The notes under the pieces were generated by a model that did not search any database, had not been told where the DNA came from, and was given only the letters and a program-made list of their open reading frames with translations. A stretch of DNA of 64,000 nt from JAEUHO01 sp046350655 (lineage in GTDB: Bacteria > Planctomycetota > PLA2 > JAEUHO01). The stretch lies in NCBI GenBank assembly GCA_046350655.1, contig JAXMAB010000005.1, forward strand, positions 668,947 to 732,946, read 5' to 3'. How positions within the stretch are numbered: position 1 is the stretch's first letter; each line of letters opens with the position of its first letter. The translations under genes and the position numbers were made by a program. Shown in pieces: positions 48,157 to 58,198 of this stretch.

Positions 48157-49341
48157 ATGAAGGTCAAGCAGGTCCCGCAGGACTTCGTCGTCGAGGAACG
48201 CGCCCGCGTCCGCCCCACCGACCGCGGCCCGTTCGCCCTCTACCTCCTCCGCAAGGAGGGCATCGGCACCCTCGAGGCGCTCCGCGCCGTCCGCCGCGCC
48301 TGGCAGGTCCCCGGCCGCGCCGTCGGCTTCGGCGGCCTCAAGGACCGCCACGCCGTCACGTCGCAGTGGGTCACCATCCCGCGCGGCCCCCGCCGCAACC
48401 TCGAGCAGGCCACCTTCCGCCTCACCTACGAAGGCCAATTCACGCAACCGATGTCGCGGATGCTCCTCGAGGGCAACACCTTCGGGATCCGGATCCGCGA
48501 CCTCTCGGACCGCGAGGCCCGCACGCTCTCGACCCGCCTCGCCGACCTCGCGACCCACGGCCTCCCCGCCTACTTCGACGACCAGCGCTTCGGCAGCATC
48601 CGCGGCGACGTCCCCTTCGCGGCCCTCCTCCTCCTCCGCGGCGACGCCGAGGGCGCCTTCCGCGCCGCCGTCGCCTCGCCGTCCCGCGAGGACCGCGGCC
48701 CCGTCAAGAAGCGCAAGCTCGCGCTCGCCCGCGCATGGGGCCACTGGGAGGACGCGCTCCCCCACCTCCACGGCACCCCCACGCGCGCCGCCGTCCTCCA
48801 CCTCGTCGCGCACCCCGACGACTTCGTCGGCGCCTTCGCCGCCCTCGACCGCGAGGAGAAGGCCCTCTTCACGAGCGCCTGGGCCTCGTCCGTCTGGAAC
48901 CGCGCGCTCGCCGCCCGCGTCGAGGCCCTCGTCGCCCCCGACGACCGCCTCGTCCTGCCCGGCGCCTCCGAACCCCTCGTCTTCGCGAAGGACCCCGCCG
49001 CCACGGCGTCGTTCGGCACCGCCGTCCTCCCGCTCCCCGCCCCCAACGCCCGCGCGACCGACCCCGCGTGGCAGGCCGCCCTCGAGGCCGCGCTCGCCGC
49101 CGACGGCCTCCGCGCCGACCAGCTCGCGTTCGACCCGCGCCTGGGGCTCGCGTTGCGCGCGACGCAGCGCCCCGTCCTCTTCCGCCCCGACGACCTCGAC
49201 GTGAAGCCCCCCGAGCCCGACGACCTCAACCCGGGCCGCGTCCGCCTCGACGTCCGGTTCGCCCTGCGCCCCGGCACCTATGCGACGCTGCTCCTCAAGC
49301 GCGCCACCTACGACATGGGCGGCGCCAAGTCGATCTCGTGA
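48157..49341 (+). CDS. truD: tRNA pseudouridine(13) synthase
   Basis: A 394-residue TruD enzyme. The catalytic Asp63 lies in GGLKDRHAVT, and FDDQRFGS (about 145) is the second signature. It converts U13 of tRNA-Glu to pseudouridine. TruD is typically 350-400 residues. The start is 22 bp after the YlbF-family stop, and its stop overlaps the next gene's GTG, so the genes form a compact operon. The dispersed repeat GCGAGGCCCG occurs in frame near 48521. Confidence 0.93.
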   Translation: MKVKQVPQDFVVEERARVRPTDRGPFALYLLRKEGIGTLEALRAVRRAWQVPGRAVGFGGLKDRHAVTSQWVTIPRGPRRNLEQATFRLTYEGQFTQPMSRMLLEGNTFGIRIRDLSDREARTLSTRLADLATHGLPAYFDDQRFGSIRGDVPFAALLLLRGDAEGAFRAAVASPSREDRGPVKKRKLALARAWGHWEDALPHLHGTPTRAAVLHLVAHPDDFVGAFAALDREEKALFTSAWASSVWNRALAARVEALVAPDDRLVLPGASEPLVFAKDPAATASFGTAVLPLPAPNARATDPAWQAALEAALAADGLRADQLAFDPRLGLALRATQRPVLFRPDDLDVKPPEPDDLNPGRVRLDVRFALRPGTYATLLLKRATYDMGGAKSIS

Positions 49342-50921
49342 GGCCCGCCCTGCGTCGCGTCGCTCCCCTCGCCGCGCTCGTCGCGCTCGCGGCGCTGCTG
49401 CTCGTCCCCGCCGGCTGCGGCGGCGACGACCCCGCGCCCGCCGACGGCGTCCGCCGCGGCCGCTACGACGCGTCGGGCCGCCTCGTCGAGGGCACGCGCT
49501 CGCGCGCCGCGCTCCCCAACCTCGTCGTCCTCGTGCTCGACACGCTGCGCGCCGACGCCGTCCGCGGCCGCGACGGCGCGCCGCCGACCATGCCGCGCCT
49601 CGCCGCCTGGGCCCGGGGCGCGGTGGACTTCGTCGACGCCTCGTCCCCCGCCGCGTGGACCGCGCCCTGCGTCACGTCGATGCTCACGGGCCTCGCGCCG
49701 TCCGACCACGGCGTGCAGGGCCACATCGCCGCCTCGCCCCTCGCGCCGTCGATCACGACGCTCGCCGAGATCCTGAAGGAAGCCGGCTACGCCACGACCG
49801 CGCTCACCGGCGGCGGCTGGGTCTCCCGCGCGATGGGCCTCGGCCAGGGGTTCGACCACTTCGGCGAGGCCTGGCACACCGGCGACCCGCGCAAGGCGCT
49901 GCAGCGCGCCCTCGCCGAGCACCCGCGCGAACGCCCGCTCTTCCTCCTCCTCCACACGTACGAGGCCCACGACCCCTACGGCCGCAAGGAGCCCCCCGAA
50001 GGCCACGACGACCCCGCCCGCGTCGCCGCCGCGAACGCCGAGGCCATCCGCCTCGCCGCCGCCGTCGACGCGCGGCCCGAGGCGCTCACGGCCGACGAGG
50101 GCCGCGCGCTGCTCCTCGGCTGGCGCAGCGACCCGCTCCTGCGCGGCGCGCTCACGACCCGCCTCACGCGCGAACGCGGCGCGGCCGCCGTCGTCGCCTA
50201 CACCTGGACGGGCCACGCGAAGGACCCCGACCGCGCCGCCACCGAGGCGACCCTGCGCGCCCGCTACGACCGCGGCGTCGCCGCGCGCGACGCCGGCGGC
50301 GCGGGCACGCGCGCGACCCTCGACGCGGCCGAGCTCCCGGGCCGCACCGTCGTCTTCGTCGTCACCGACCACGGCGAAGCCTTCGGCGAGAACGGCGCCC
50401 TCGGCCACGGCCGCTGGCTCGTCGACCCGATCACCCGCATGCTCCTCCTCGTCCGCGCCCCGGGCCTCAAGCCCGGCGTCGTCCGCGGCTCCTGCGGCGG
50501 CATCGACCTCACGCCGACGATCCTCGACCTCGTCGGCCTGCCCGTCCCCGCCGGCAGCCCCGGCCGCACGCTCCTCCCGCAGGCGCGCGGCCGCGCCGGC
50601 GGCGAACCCGTCCTCGCCGAGGACTTCCGCCGCCAGCCCGCCGACCCCGCGACGCCCGGCCCCGACATCACCTTCCGCGTCGTGACCGTCCGCACCGAAC
50701 GCGCGAAGCTCCACCTCCTCTGGGACCCACGCACCGACACCACCGAGGCCACCCTCTTCGACCTCGTCGCCGACCCCGCCGAGGCCCACGCGCTCCCGCC
50801 CACCGACCTCGCCCGGTTCGGCCCCGCGTTCGTCGCCGCCTGCGCCCGCGCCCGCGACCACGTCGCGACGTTCCACGGCCGGACCGACAACCACGGCGAC
50901 GGCCGGTTCCAGGGGGAATAG
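49338..50921 (+). CDS. Sulfatase-like hydrolase (alkaline phosphatase superfamily) lipoprotein
   Basis: A 527-residue lipoprotein (GTG start, lipobox PAGC near residue 25). The superfamily metal sites are present: VLVLDTLRAD near 67, HTYEAHDPY near 197 and VTDHGEAFGE near 340. The nucleophile block reads AWTAPCVTSMLTG: aligned to the sulfatase motif C/S-x-P-x-R it has Thr in the nucleophile place and Val for Arg, so formylglycine cannot form; a phosphoesterase with a Thr nucleophile is more likely. The gene overlaps truD by GTGA and is followed by two smaller paralogues. Confidence 0.82.
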   Translation: MRPALRRVAPLAALVALAALLLVPAGCGGDDPAPADGVRRGRYDASGRLVEGTRSRAALPNLVVLVLDTLRADAVRGRDGAPPTMPRLAAWARGAVDFVDASSPAAWTAPCVTSMLTGLAPSDHGVQGHIAASPLAPSITTLAEILKEAGYATTALTGGGWVSRAMGLGQGFDHFGEAWHTGDPRKALQRALAEHPRERPLFLLLHTYEAHDPYGRKEPPEGHDDPARVAAANAEAIRLAAAVDARPEALTADEGRALLLGWRSDPLLRGALTTRLTRERGAAAVVAYTWTGHAKDPDRAATEATLRARYDRGVAARDAGGAGTRATLDAAELPGRTVVFVVTDHGEAFGENGALGHGRWLVDPITRMLLLVRAPGLKPGVVRGSCGGIDLTPTILDLVGLPVPAGSPGRTLLPQARGRAGGEPVLAEDFRRQPADPATPGPDITFRVVTVRTERAKLHLLWDPRTDTTEATLFDLVADPAEAHALPPTDLARFGPAFVAACARARDHVATFHGRTDNHGDGRFQGE

Positions 50922-50938
50922 CGCCGCTCGGGGGGAAG

Positions 50939-50987
50939 GGGACGCAAGGCCCGGTCGTTCCCCCCTTCCGGCCGGGCCTCGCGTCCC
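50939..50987. repeat. Inverted repeat between two sulfatase-like genes
   Basis: GGGACGCAAGGCCCG (50939-50953) pairs with CGGGCCTCGCGTCCC (50973-50987) with one G/A change in the left arm and a 19-nt loop. Confidence 0.6.
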
Positions 50988-51006
50988 GGCGCGATAGGAT
51001 CGCCCC

Positions 51007-52347
51007 GTGACCCCGTCCCCCATTCCCCCTCAACGCCTCGGCCGCCCTCCGCGTCCCCGCCCCGCCCGCGGCGCGCGGCGCGCCGTCCTCCCCGTCCTCG
51101 CGGTCGTCGCCGCGCGCGCCGCCGGCGCCGCCTCGTCGGGCTGCGGCGACGAGCCCGCGCCCGAGCCCCGCACCGTCGTGCGCCCGGTGCCGACGGCGAC
51201 GCCGTCGGTCGTGCTCGTCGACGTCGCCGGGTTGCGGCTCGACCTCTTCGAGGCGCAGGTGCGCGAGCCGGCGACCCCCGCCGACGCGAGGCCCGCTCCG
51301 ACGCGGTTCCGGCAGGCGCTCGCGCCCGCGGGTTCGAGCGTGCCGTCGCTGGCCTCGACGCTGACGGGGTGGCCCGCGTCGGAGGTGCCGGGCGTCGAGG
51401 CGTCGAGCGACGTCGGCGGCGCGCGGCTCAACTCGCCCGCGTGGACGCTGGCCGAGATGCTGCGCGACGAGGGGTACGACACCGCCGCGTTCGTGACGGC
51501 GTCGGTCGTGCCGGCCGCGAGCGGGCTCGACCAGGGCTTCGAGGGCGCGTGGACCGAGGCGGCGACGCCGGCCGCGGCGGCGGACGCGGCGGTCGCGTGG
51601 CTCGGCGCGCGGCGCGGCGCGAAGCCGTTCCTCCTCTTCGTCGCGCTCGACGTGGGCGCGTTCGACGCGCCCACCGGCGCCGATCCCGTCGCCGGCTGGG
51701 TCGCGCGCTCGAAGGCCGCCGAGGCACAGGTGACGCGGTTGCGAAATGCCGCCGCGCCGGTGCTCGGCGCCACGGGCCTCGAGATCGTCTTCTCGGACCA
51801 CGGCGTCGGCCTCGGCGAGGACGGTCGGCCCGCGCCCGCGCGCGGCGGGCAGGTCACCGATCTCCGGCTCCGTGCGCGCCTCGAGATCCGCGGACCGGGC
51901 TTCCCGCCGGTCGAGGTGCAGGGGTCGTGTTGCCTGACCGACCTGCTGCCGACCGTGCGCGACGCGATGGGCCTGCCGCCCGAGCGCGGGCTCGCGGGAC
52001 GTTCGCTGCTCCCGCTCGCGGCGCACCCGGACCATCCGGGCCTGCCCGTCGTCGCGCAGGAGTGGCGGACGGACCGCGTGGGCAAGGAGGGCGTCGAGCG
52101 CCGCCTCTACGTCGTGCGCACGGCCCGCGTGAAGTACGTGGCGACGTTCACGCCGCGCCCCGTCGGCTGGACCGAGGAGGTCTTCGACCTCGGGAAGGAC
52201 CCCGGCGAGACGACGCCGCTGCCCGCGACCGACCTCGCGCCGTACGGCCCCGAGTTCACGGCGGCGGTGACCGCGGTGCGCGACTTCCTCGGGGGCCGCC
52301 GCACCCACCTCAACGACGAGATCGTCGGGCCGTACCTCGCGCGATGA
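51007..52347 (+). CDS. Degenerate sulfatase-like lipoprotein, first of a tandem duplication
   Basis: 446 residues, GTG start, Pro/Arg-rich leader, then a lipobox-like ASSGC (Cys near 44). The fold is that of the alkaline phosphatase superfamily: VLVDVAGLRLD, SSVPSLASTLTG (Ser in the nucleophile slot but Leu in place of the sulfatase Arg), IVFSDHGVGLGED, and the end VGWTEEVFDLGKDPGE. The metal-binding His of the middle site is absent (VALDVGAFDAP for HTYEAHDPY). Activity is therefore doubtful. The next gene is about three quarters identical; they overlap by ATGA. Confidence 0.75.
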   Translation: MTPSPIPPQRLGRPPRPRPARGARRAVLPVLAVVAARAAGAASSGCGDEPAPEPRTVVRPVPTATPSVVLVDVAGLRLDLFEAQVREPATPADARPAPTRFRQALAPAGSSVPSLASTLTGWPASEVPGVEASSDVGGARLNSPAWTLAEMLRDEGYDTAAFVTASVVPAASGLDQGFEGAWTEAATPAAAADAAVAWLGARRGAKPFLLFVALDVGAFDAPTGADPVAGWVARSKAAEAQVTRLRNAAAPVLGATGLEIVFSDHGVGLGEDGRPAPARGGQVTDLRLRARLEIRGPGFPPVEVQGSCCLTDLLPTVRDAMGLPPERGLAGRSLLPLAAHPDHPGLPVVAQEWRTDRVGKEGVERRLYVVRTARVKYVATFTPRPVGWTEEVFDLGKDPGETTPLPATDLAPYGPEFTAAVTAVRDFLGGRRTHLNDEIVGPYLAR

Positions 52348-53684
52348 GCCGCGCCGCGGCCCGTCGCCCGGCGCGCGCCCCCGTTCGCGGCGCGGCCCTC
52401 GCGCTCCTCGCGGCGCTCGCGGCCTGCGGCGACGCCCCGTCGCCCGCGACGACGACGGTCGCGCGCGCGGTCCCGACCGCGACGCCGTCGATCGTGCTCG
52501 TCGACGTCGCCGGGCTGCGGTTCGACCTCTTCGAGGCGCAGGTGCGCGAGCGGTCGACCCCCGCCGACGCGAGGCCCGCTCCGACGCGGTTCCTCCAGGC
52601 GCTCGCGCCCGCGGGCTCGAGCGTGCCGTCGCTGGCTTCGGCGATGACGGGCTGGCCGCCTGTGGAACTGCCGATCGTCGATCCGCTCGGCGTCGATCCG
52701 CGCGATGGGGACCGAGGCCCGCGGCTCAACCGACCCGCGTGGACGTTGCCAGAGATGCTCCGCGACGAGGGATACGACACCGCCGCGTTCGTGACGGCGT
52801 CCGTCCTGCCGGCCGCGAGCGGGCTCGACCAGGGGTTCGAGGGTGCGTGGACCGAGGCCGCGACGCCGGCCGCGGCGGCGGACGCGGCGGTCGCGTGGCT
52901 CGGCGCGCGGCGCGATGCGAAGCCGTTCCTCCTCTTCGTCGTGCTCGACGTCGGCGCATTCGACGCGCCCGCCGGTGCCGATCCCGTGGCCGGCTGGGTC
53001 GCGCGCTCGAAGGCGGCCGAGGCACAGGTGACGCGGCTGCGCCAGGCCGCCGCGCCCGTCCTCGGCGCGACGGACCTCGAGATCGTCTTCTCGGACCACG
53101 GTGTCGGCCTTGGCGAGGACGGGGCCCCCGCGCCCGGGCGCGGCGGGCAGGTCACCGATCTCCGGCTCCGGGCGCGCCTCGAGCTCCGCGGGCCCGGCTT
53201 TCCCCCGGTTGACGTGCGAGGTTCGTGTTCGCTGACCGACCTCGTCCCGACGGTGCGTGACGCGATGGGCCTACCGCCCGAGCGAGGACCCACCGGCCGG
53301 TCCTTGCGGCCGCTCGCGGCGCGTCCGGAGAGCCCTGGATGGCCCGCGACGGCACAGGAGTGGCGGACGGACCGCGTGGGCAACGCGGGGGTCGAGCGCC
53401 GCCTCTACGTCGTGCGCACGGCCCGTGCGAAGTACGTGGCGACCTTCACGCCCCGGCCCGCCGGCTGGACCGAGGAACTCTTCGACCTCGCGCGGGACCC
53501 GCGGGAGGCGACCCCGATCACCGCCGTCGACCTCGCACCGTTCGGCCCCGACTTCTCGGCGGACGTCACCGCCGTCCGCACCTTCCTCCGTGATCGACGG
53601 AGAGACCTCACGCCCGACGGGTACGTGCCCGGCGGCTACGTCGTCGGCGTCGGACCTAGCGAGCCCGCGCGTCGGCCCCGTTGA
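52344..53684 (+). CDS. Degenerate sulfatase-like lipoprotein, second of a tandem duplication
   Basis: 446 residues with lipobox LAAC (Cys near 29). It is aligned to the preceding protein over its whole length: same FSDHGVGLGEDG, PSLASAMTG, AAFVTASVLPAASGLDQGF and the end TRRTARAKYVATFTPRP-type blocks. Both lack the middle metal His and the sulfatase Arg, so the loss predates their duplication. Differences concentrate in residues 115-135 (an insertion GVDPRDGDRG in this copy). It is a recent duplication product rather than an independent gene. Function unknown. Confidence 0.75.
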   Translation: MSRAAARRPARAPVRGAALALLAALAACGDAPSPATTTVARAVPTATPSIVLVDVAGLRFDLFEAQVRERSTPADARPAPTRFLQALAPAGSSVPSLASAMTGWPPVELPIVDPLGVDPRDGDRGPRLNRPAWTLPEMLRDEGYDTAAFVTASVLPAASGLDQGFEGAWTEAATPAAAADAAVAWLGARRDAKPFLLFVVLDVGAFDAPAGADPVAGWVARSKAAEAQVTRLRQAAAPVLGATDLEIVFSDHGVGLGEDGAPAPGRGGQVTDLRLRARLELRGPGFPPVDVRGSCSLTDLVPTVRDAMGLPPERGPTGRSLRPLAARPESPGWPATAQEWRTDRVGNAGVERRLYVVRTARAKYVATFTPRPAGWTEELFDLARDPREATPITAVDLAPFGPDFSADVTAVRTFLRDRRRDLTPDGYVPGGYVVGVGPSEPARRPR

Positions 53685-53813
53685 CGCCGCGGCCCCCGCT
53701 GCGCTAGAACGCGCGCGGGAAGGATCGACCGTCGCCTCCGGATTCCGCGAAACCCCCGCCGGGTTCGCGCGAGTACGGAGGGGTCTCGGTCGTCGGGGCC
53801 CGCGGAGCGCCCC

Positions 53814-54974
53814 GTGGACCCTCTTGAGCCTCCCGCCCCCGATCCGTGGCCGCACGCCGCCCCCGCGTGGCCGACCCCGCCGGGCCCGTGCCCCGTCGCG
53901 TCCCCGCCGGGCGCCGCCTCGTCCGTCGCGCGGAGGTCCCCCGCGCGCGTGCCCGCACGCGAGGCCGAGCGCGAGCCCGAGCGAGAGGTCGAGCGGGAGG
54001 CGGAGCGCACCGCAGGCCCCGACGTCGATCCCGTGGTCGGCCCCGCGATCCGGCCCGCGGCGGGGACGGTCGACGCTCCGGCGACCGGCGGCCGGCCGCC
54101 GACGGCGCCGGGCCTCGCCGACGCCGCGTCGTCCGACGCCGTGCCCCTCGACGCCGTGCCGTTCGACGCCGTGCCCGTCGACACCGTGCCGGTGGACGCC
54201 GTGCCGGTGGACGCCGTGCTGGTCGACGCGGTCCCGGTCGCGGTGCGCGGGCCCGCGGGATTCCCGGCGTTCGGGCGGCGCCCCGCGCGCGCCTCCGACG
54301 ACGACCCCGCGCTCACGGCCGCCGTCGCGCGCGCACGGCGCGGCGACCCGCACGCCTTCGACACGATCGCCGCGATCCTCGCCCCGCCGCTCACCCGCTA
54401 CGCCACGGTGATCCTCGGCGGCGACGGCGCCGCGGCCGACGACGTGGTGCAGGACGCGCTCGTCGCGGGCTGGCTCGCGCTGCCGACCCTGCGCGCGCCG
54501 CACCGCCTGCGCGGCTGGATGTTCTCCGTCACGCACCGCAAGGCCATGAGCTGGCTCCGGTACCGCGGCATCCGCCGCTCCGACCCCCTCATCGACGACG
54601 CCGACGCCGAGGACGGCCCGCGCGCCCCCGCGCCGCCGCCCCCGACCTCCGCCGAGGAAGAGGCCCGCGCCGACCTCTACCGCGCCCTCGGCTCGATTCC
54701 CGTGCGCTATGTCGGACCGCTGACGCTCTGCTACCTCGAGGGCCTCGGGCTGCGCGAGACGGCCCGCGTGCTCGCGCTCGCGCCGAACACCCTGAAGATG
54801 CGCCTGCACCGTGGCCGGGCCCTCCTGCGCCGCCGCCTCACGCGCCTCGAGGGCTGGCGGCTCCACCGCCGCCGCGACGCGACCGCGGGCCCCGCCCCCG
54901 CGAGCGCGCCCGACCCGACGCTCCCGCCCCCGCCCCAGTCGCCCGAAGACGCCCCTCGGAGGTCCCCCGCATGA
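53814..54974 (+). CDS. ECF-type sigma factor with a long repeat-bearing N-terminal extension
   Basis: A 386-residue protein. The C-terminal two thirds hold sigma region 2 (about 185-265, RGDPHAFDTIAAILAPPLTRY, DDVVQDALVAGWLALP, LRGWMFSVTHRKAMSWLRYRG) and region 4 (about 290-345, LGSIPVRYVGPLTLCYLEGL, ETARVLALAPNTLKMRLHRGR). The first ~165 residues are Pro/Ala/Arg-rich with a pentapeptide repeat D-A-V-P-[LFV] eight times (about 106-143; DNA 54130-54245). The start is a GTG at 53814. It overlaps the next gene by ATGA, which encodes a probable membrane anti-sigma. ECF factors are normally ~180-200 residues, so the extension is unusual. Confidence 0.82.
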   Translation: MDPLEPPAPDPWPHAAPAWPTPPGPCPVASPPGAASSVARRSPARVPAREAEREPEREVEREAERTAGPDVDPVVGPAIRPAAGTVDAPATGGRPPTAPGLADAASSDAVPLDAVPFDAVPVDTVPVDAVPVDAVLVDAVPVAVRGPAGFPAFGRRPARASDDDPALTAAVARARRGDPHAFDTIAAILAPPLTRYATVILGGDGAAADDVVQDALVAGWLALPTLRAPHRLRGWMFSVTHRKAMSWLRYRGIRRSDPLIDDADAEDGPRAPAPPPPTSAEEEARADLYRALGSIPVRYVGPLTLCYLEGLGLRETARVLALAPNTLKMRLHRGRALLRRRLTRLEGWRLHRRRDATAGPAPASAPDPTLPPPPQSPEDAPRRSPA

Positions 54975-55672
54975 ACCCCCGCCGCGCCCCGCGTCCGCCC
55001 CGCACCCGCCGCCCCGACCCCGCCTCGACGTCGGCGCGCCCCGAAGCCAGCGACGCCCTCGTGGACGCCGCGTTCGCGCGGTGGCGCGACGTCTACGACG
55101 GCATCGCGCCCGCCCCGGACCTCGTGGCGCGCGCCCGCCGCGCCGCGGACGCCGCGATGCGACGGCGACGCCGGCCCGCCGCGGCGGCGATCGCGGCCGC
55201 GGTGTGCACCGCGTTCGTCGGTGCGTTCCTCGCGACCCGCATCGCGGCACGGGTCGCGGGAGGGTGGACCGACGCCGCCCCGACGGGTCCGGTCGCGTGC
55301 GCGGGGACGCAAGGCCCGGTCGCCGTCGCGGCGCGGTCCGCGGTCCGAGAGGACGCCTCCGGCGCGCCCGCGACGCGGCCCTACCCCGATCGCCTCGTCG
55401 CCGACGCGAGGCCCGCCGTCGCCGACGGGGCCGCGCGGCTCGCGTCGCTGCTCGCGAGCGCGACGGCGCTCCCGCGGCCGGACGCGGCCACGCGCGAGGC
55501 CTGGGTGCTCGCGTCGTTCGACCCCGACCCGCGGGTCCGCGAGGCGGCCGCGCTGCTGCTCGCGCTCGCGCACCCGGCGGCGCCGTCGCCCCTTCCTCCA
55601 CCGCCCAGCGCCGCGACCGACGCGGCGGCCGACCCTGCCGCGGGGACCCCGGACGCGGGGCGCGCGCCATGA
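54971..55672 (+). CDS. Probable membrane protein coupled to the ECF sigma factor (candidate anti-sigma factor)
   Basis: A 233-residue protein with an Arg/Pro-rich N-terminus, a helical cytoplasmic segment (DALVDAAFARWRDVYDGIAPAPDLVARA) and one transmembrane helix at about 72-92 (AAAAIAAAVCTAFVGAFLAT), followed by a periplasmic Ala/Asp-rich domain. This topology (short cytoplasmic helix bundle, one TM, exterior) is that of membrane anti-sigma factors, and the gene overlaps the sigma gene by ATGA. No zinc-binding H-x-x-x-C-x-x-C of the ZAS family is visible, so the call is inference from context. It also overlaps the next gene by ATGA. Confidence 0.5.
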   Translation: MNPRRAPRPPRTRRPDPASTSARPEASDALVDAAFARWRDVYDGIAPAPDLVARARRAADAAMRRRRRPAAAAIAAAVCTAFVGAFLATRIAARVAGGWTDAAPTGPVACAGTQGPVAVAARSAVREDASGAPATRPYPDRLVADARPAVADGAARLASLLASATALPRPDAATREAWVLASFDPDPRVREAAALLLALAHPAAPSPLPPPPSAATDAAADPAAGTPDAGRAP

Positions 55673-56490
55673 CGCGGGGCGGTGTTCCGCACCCGCGTTC
55701 GTGCCCGCGCTCCCGCCCGAGCGTGGGCCCGCGTCGAGCACGGGCCTCACGGGTCGGCGCGCTCCTGACGGCGTGGGCGGTCGCGGCGGCGGGGTGCCTC
55801 GGTGTCGGCGTCGGCGGCGCACGCCGGGCGGCCGCGGGCCCGCTCGAGGCCCGCCAGCGCTGGAAGGAGGCCCAGGCGCTCGACGCCGCGCCGTGGAGGG
55901 AGCGCCTCGTGGCCTTCCGCGCCGTCCGCCGCGAGGCGGCGCCCACCGACGGCTACGCGGCCCGCGCCCTCCTCGCCGAGGCGCGCGTGCTCCGCGAGGC
56001 CGCGTACGCGGCGACCGCGGCCGCGACCGAGGCGGTCGCCGCGAACGGCGGCGGGCGACGCGACCCCGACCGCCTCGGGCACGCGTTGTCCGCGGCGCGC
56101 GCGCTCGTCGCCGACGAGGACGCGCGCGGGGCGCGACCGCTGCTGCTCGACGTCGTGGACGCGGGCGGATCGTCGGCGCCGGCGTTCACCGGGCCCGCGC
56201 TCGAGTTGCTGGGCCGCCTCGCGTCGGACCGGGGCGACGACGACGCGCTCGCCCGGCTCGTCCGTCGGGCCGCCGAGGAGACCCCCGAGCGCTGGGACAC
56301 GCGGCTGCGGCTCCTCGACCTCGTCGGGATGCGGGCGCTGCGCCGCGGGGCCCGCGACGACGCCGAGCGCACGCTGAAGGAGCAGAAACGCCTGTTCGCC
56401 GCGGCGCGTCGCGAAGGCGAGGCGGCCGAGCGCGTCGCGGGCCGGGCGTGGCTGGGCCTCGACCTGCCGAAGCACCTCGACGCGCGCTGA
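55669..56490 (+). CDS. Exported helical protein, third gene of the sigma operon
   Basis: A 273-residue protein with an Arg-rich leader and a hydrophobic segment (ALLTAWAVAAAGCLGVGVGG) that contains a lipobox-like AAGC. The rest is Ala/Arg/Glu-rich helical repeats (LLAEARVLREAAYAATAAATE, ALSAARALVADEDARGARPLLLDV), in the style of TPR/helical-bundle proteins. It overlaps the preceding gene by ATGA. No family is recognised. Context suggests an envelope component controlled by, or signalling to, the sigma/anti-sigma pair. Confidence 0.55.
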   Translation: MTRGGVPHPRSCPRSRPSVGPRRARASRVGALLTAWAVAAAGCLGVGVGGARRAAAGPLEARQRWKEAQALDAAPWRERLVAFRAVRREAAPTDGYAARALLAEARVLREAAYAATAAATEAVAANGGGRRDPDRLGHALSAARALVADEDARGARPLLLDVVDAGGSSAPAFTGPALELLGRLASDRGDDDALARLVRRAAEETPERWDTRLRLLDLVGMRALRRGARDDAERTLKEQKRLFAAARREGEAAERVAGRAWLGLDLPKHLDAR

Positions 56491-56800
56491 CACGCGCGAG
56501 CTCCCTCGCGAGCCAGCGGGCCCCGCGGTCCCGGGGGAGAGGTCCGTCGTTCACGGCCCCCGCCGCGTCGAACCCGTGCCCCCACGTCCCACGCGCCGCG
56601 GCCCCGGCCGCGCGGGCCGCGAGCACCGGGCACCGCAGGCGAGCGGGCCTCGCGGTCCCGGGAAGGGATCGGCCGTTCACGACCTCCGCGGCGCCGGACC
56701 TGTGACCGCAGGGTCACACGATCCGCGGGCCCGCGCGCGGGCGCGCGAGGGGTCGGCAGCGGAGGCGAGCGGGCCTCGCGGTCCCCGGGGCGGGATCGAG
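56491..56800. other. 310-bp intergenic region with dispersed repeats
   Basis: No gene. It contains CGGGCCCCGCGGTCCCGG near 56518 and two CGGGCCTCGCGGTCCC copies near 56646 and 56772, all in the same orientation and about 126 bp apart. The third is followed by the ugd stop codon. It separates the sigma operon from the convergent ugd gene. Confidence 0.6.
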
Positions 56801-58102
<1,302 letters not shown>

Positions 58103-58198
58103 GCGCGACTCCACCTGCCCCGGACGGGGCGGCCCTCCCGATCGTCGGGCACGATCCCCCCGGTGGCGAGGATTCTCGCGACGCCCCCCGTGCGCGTC

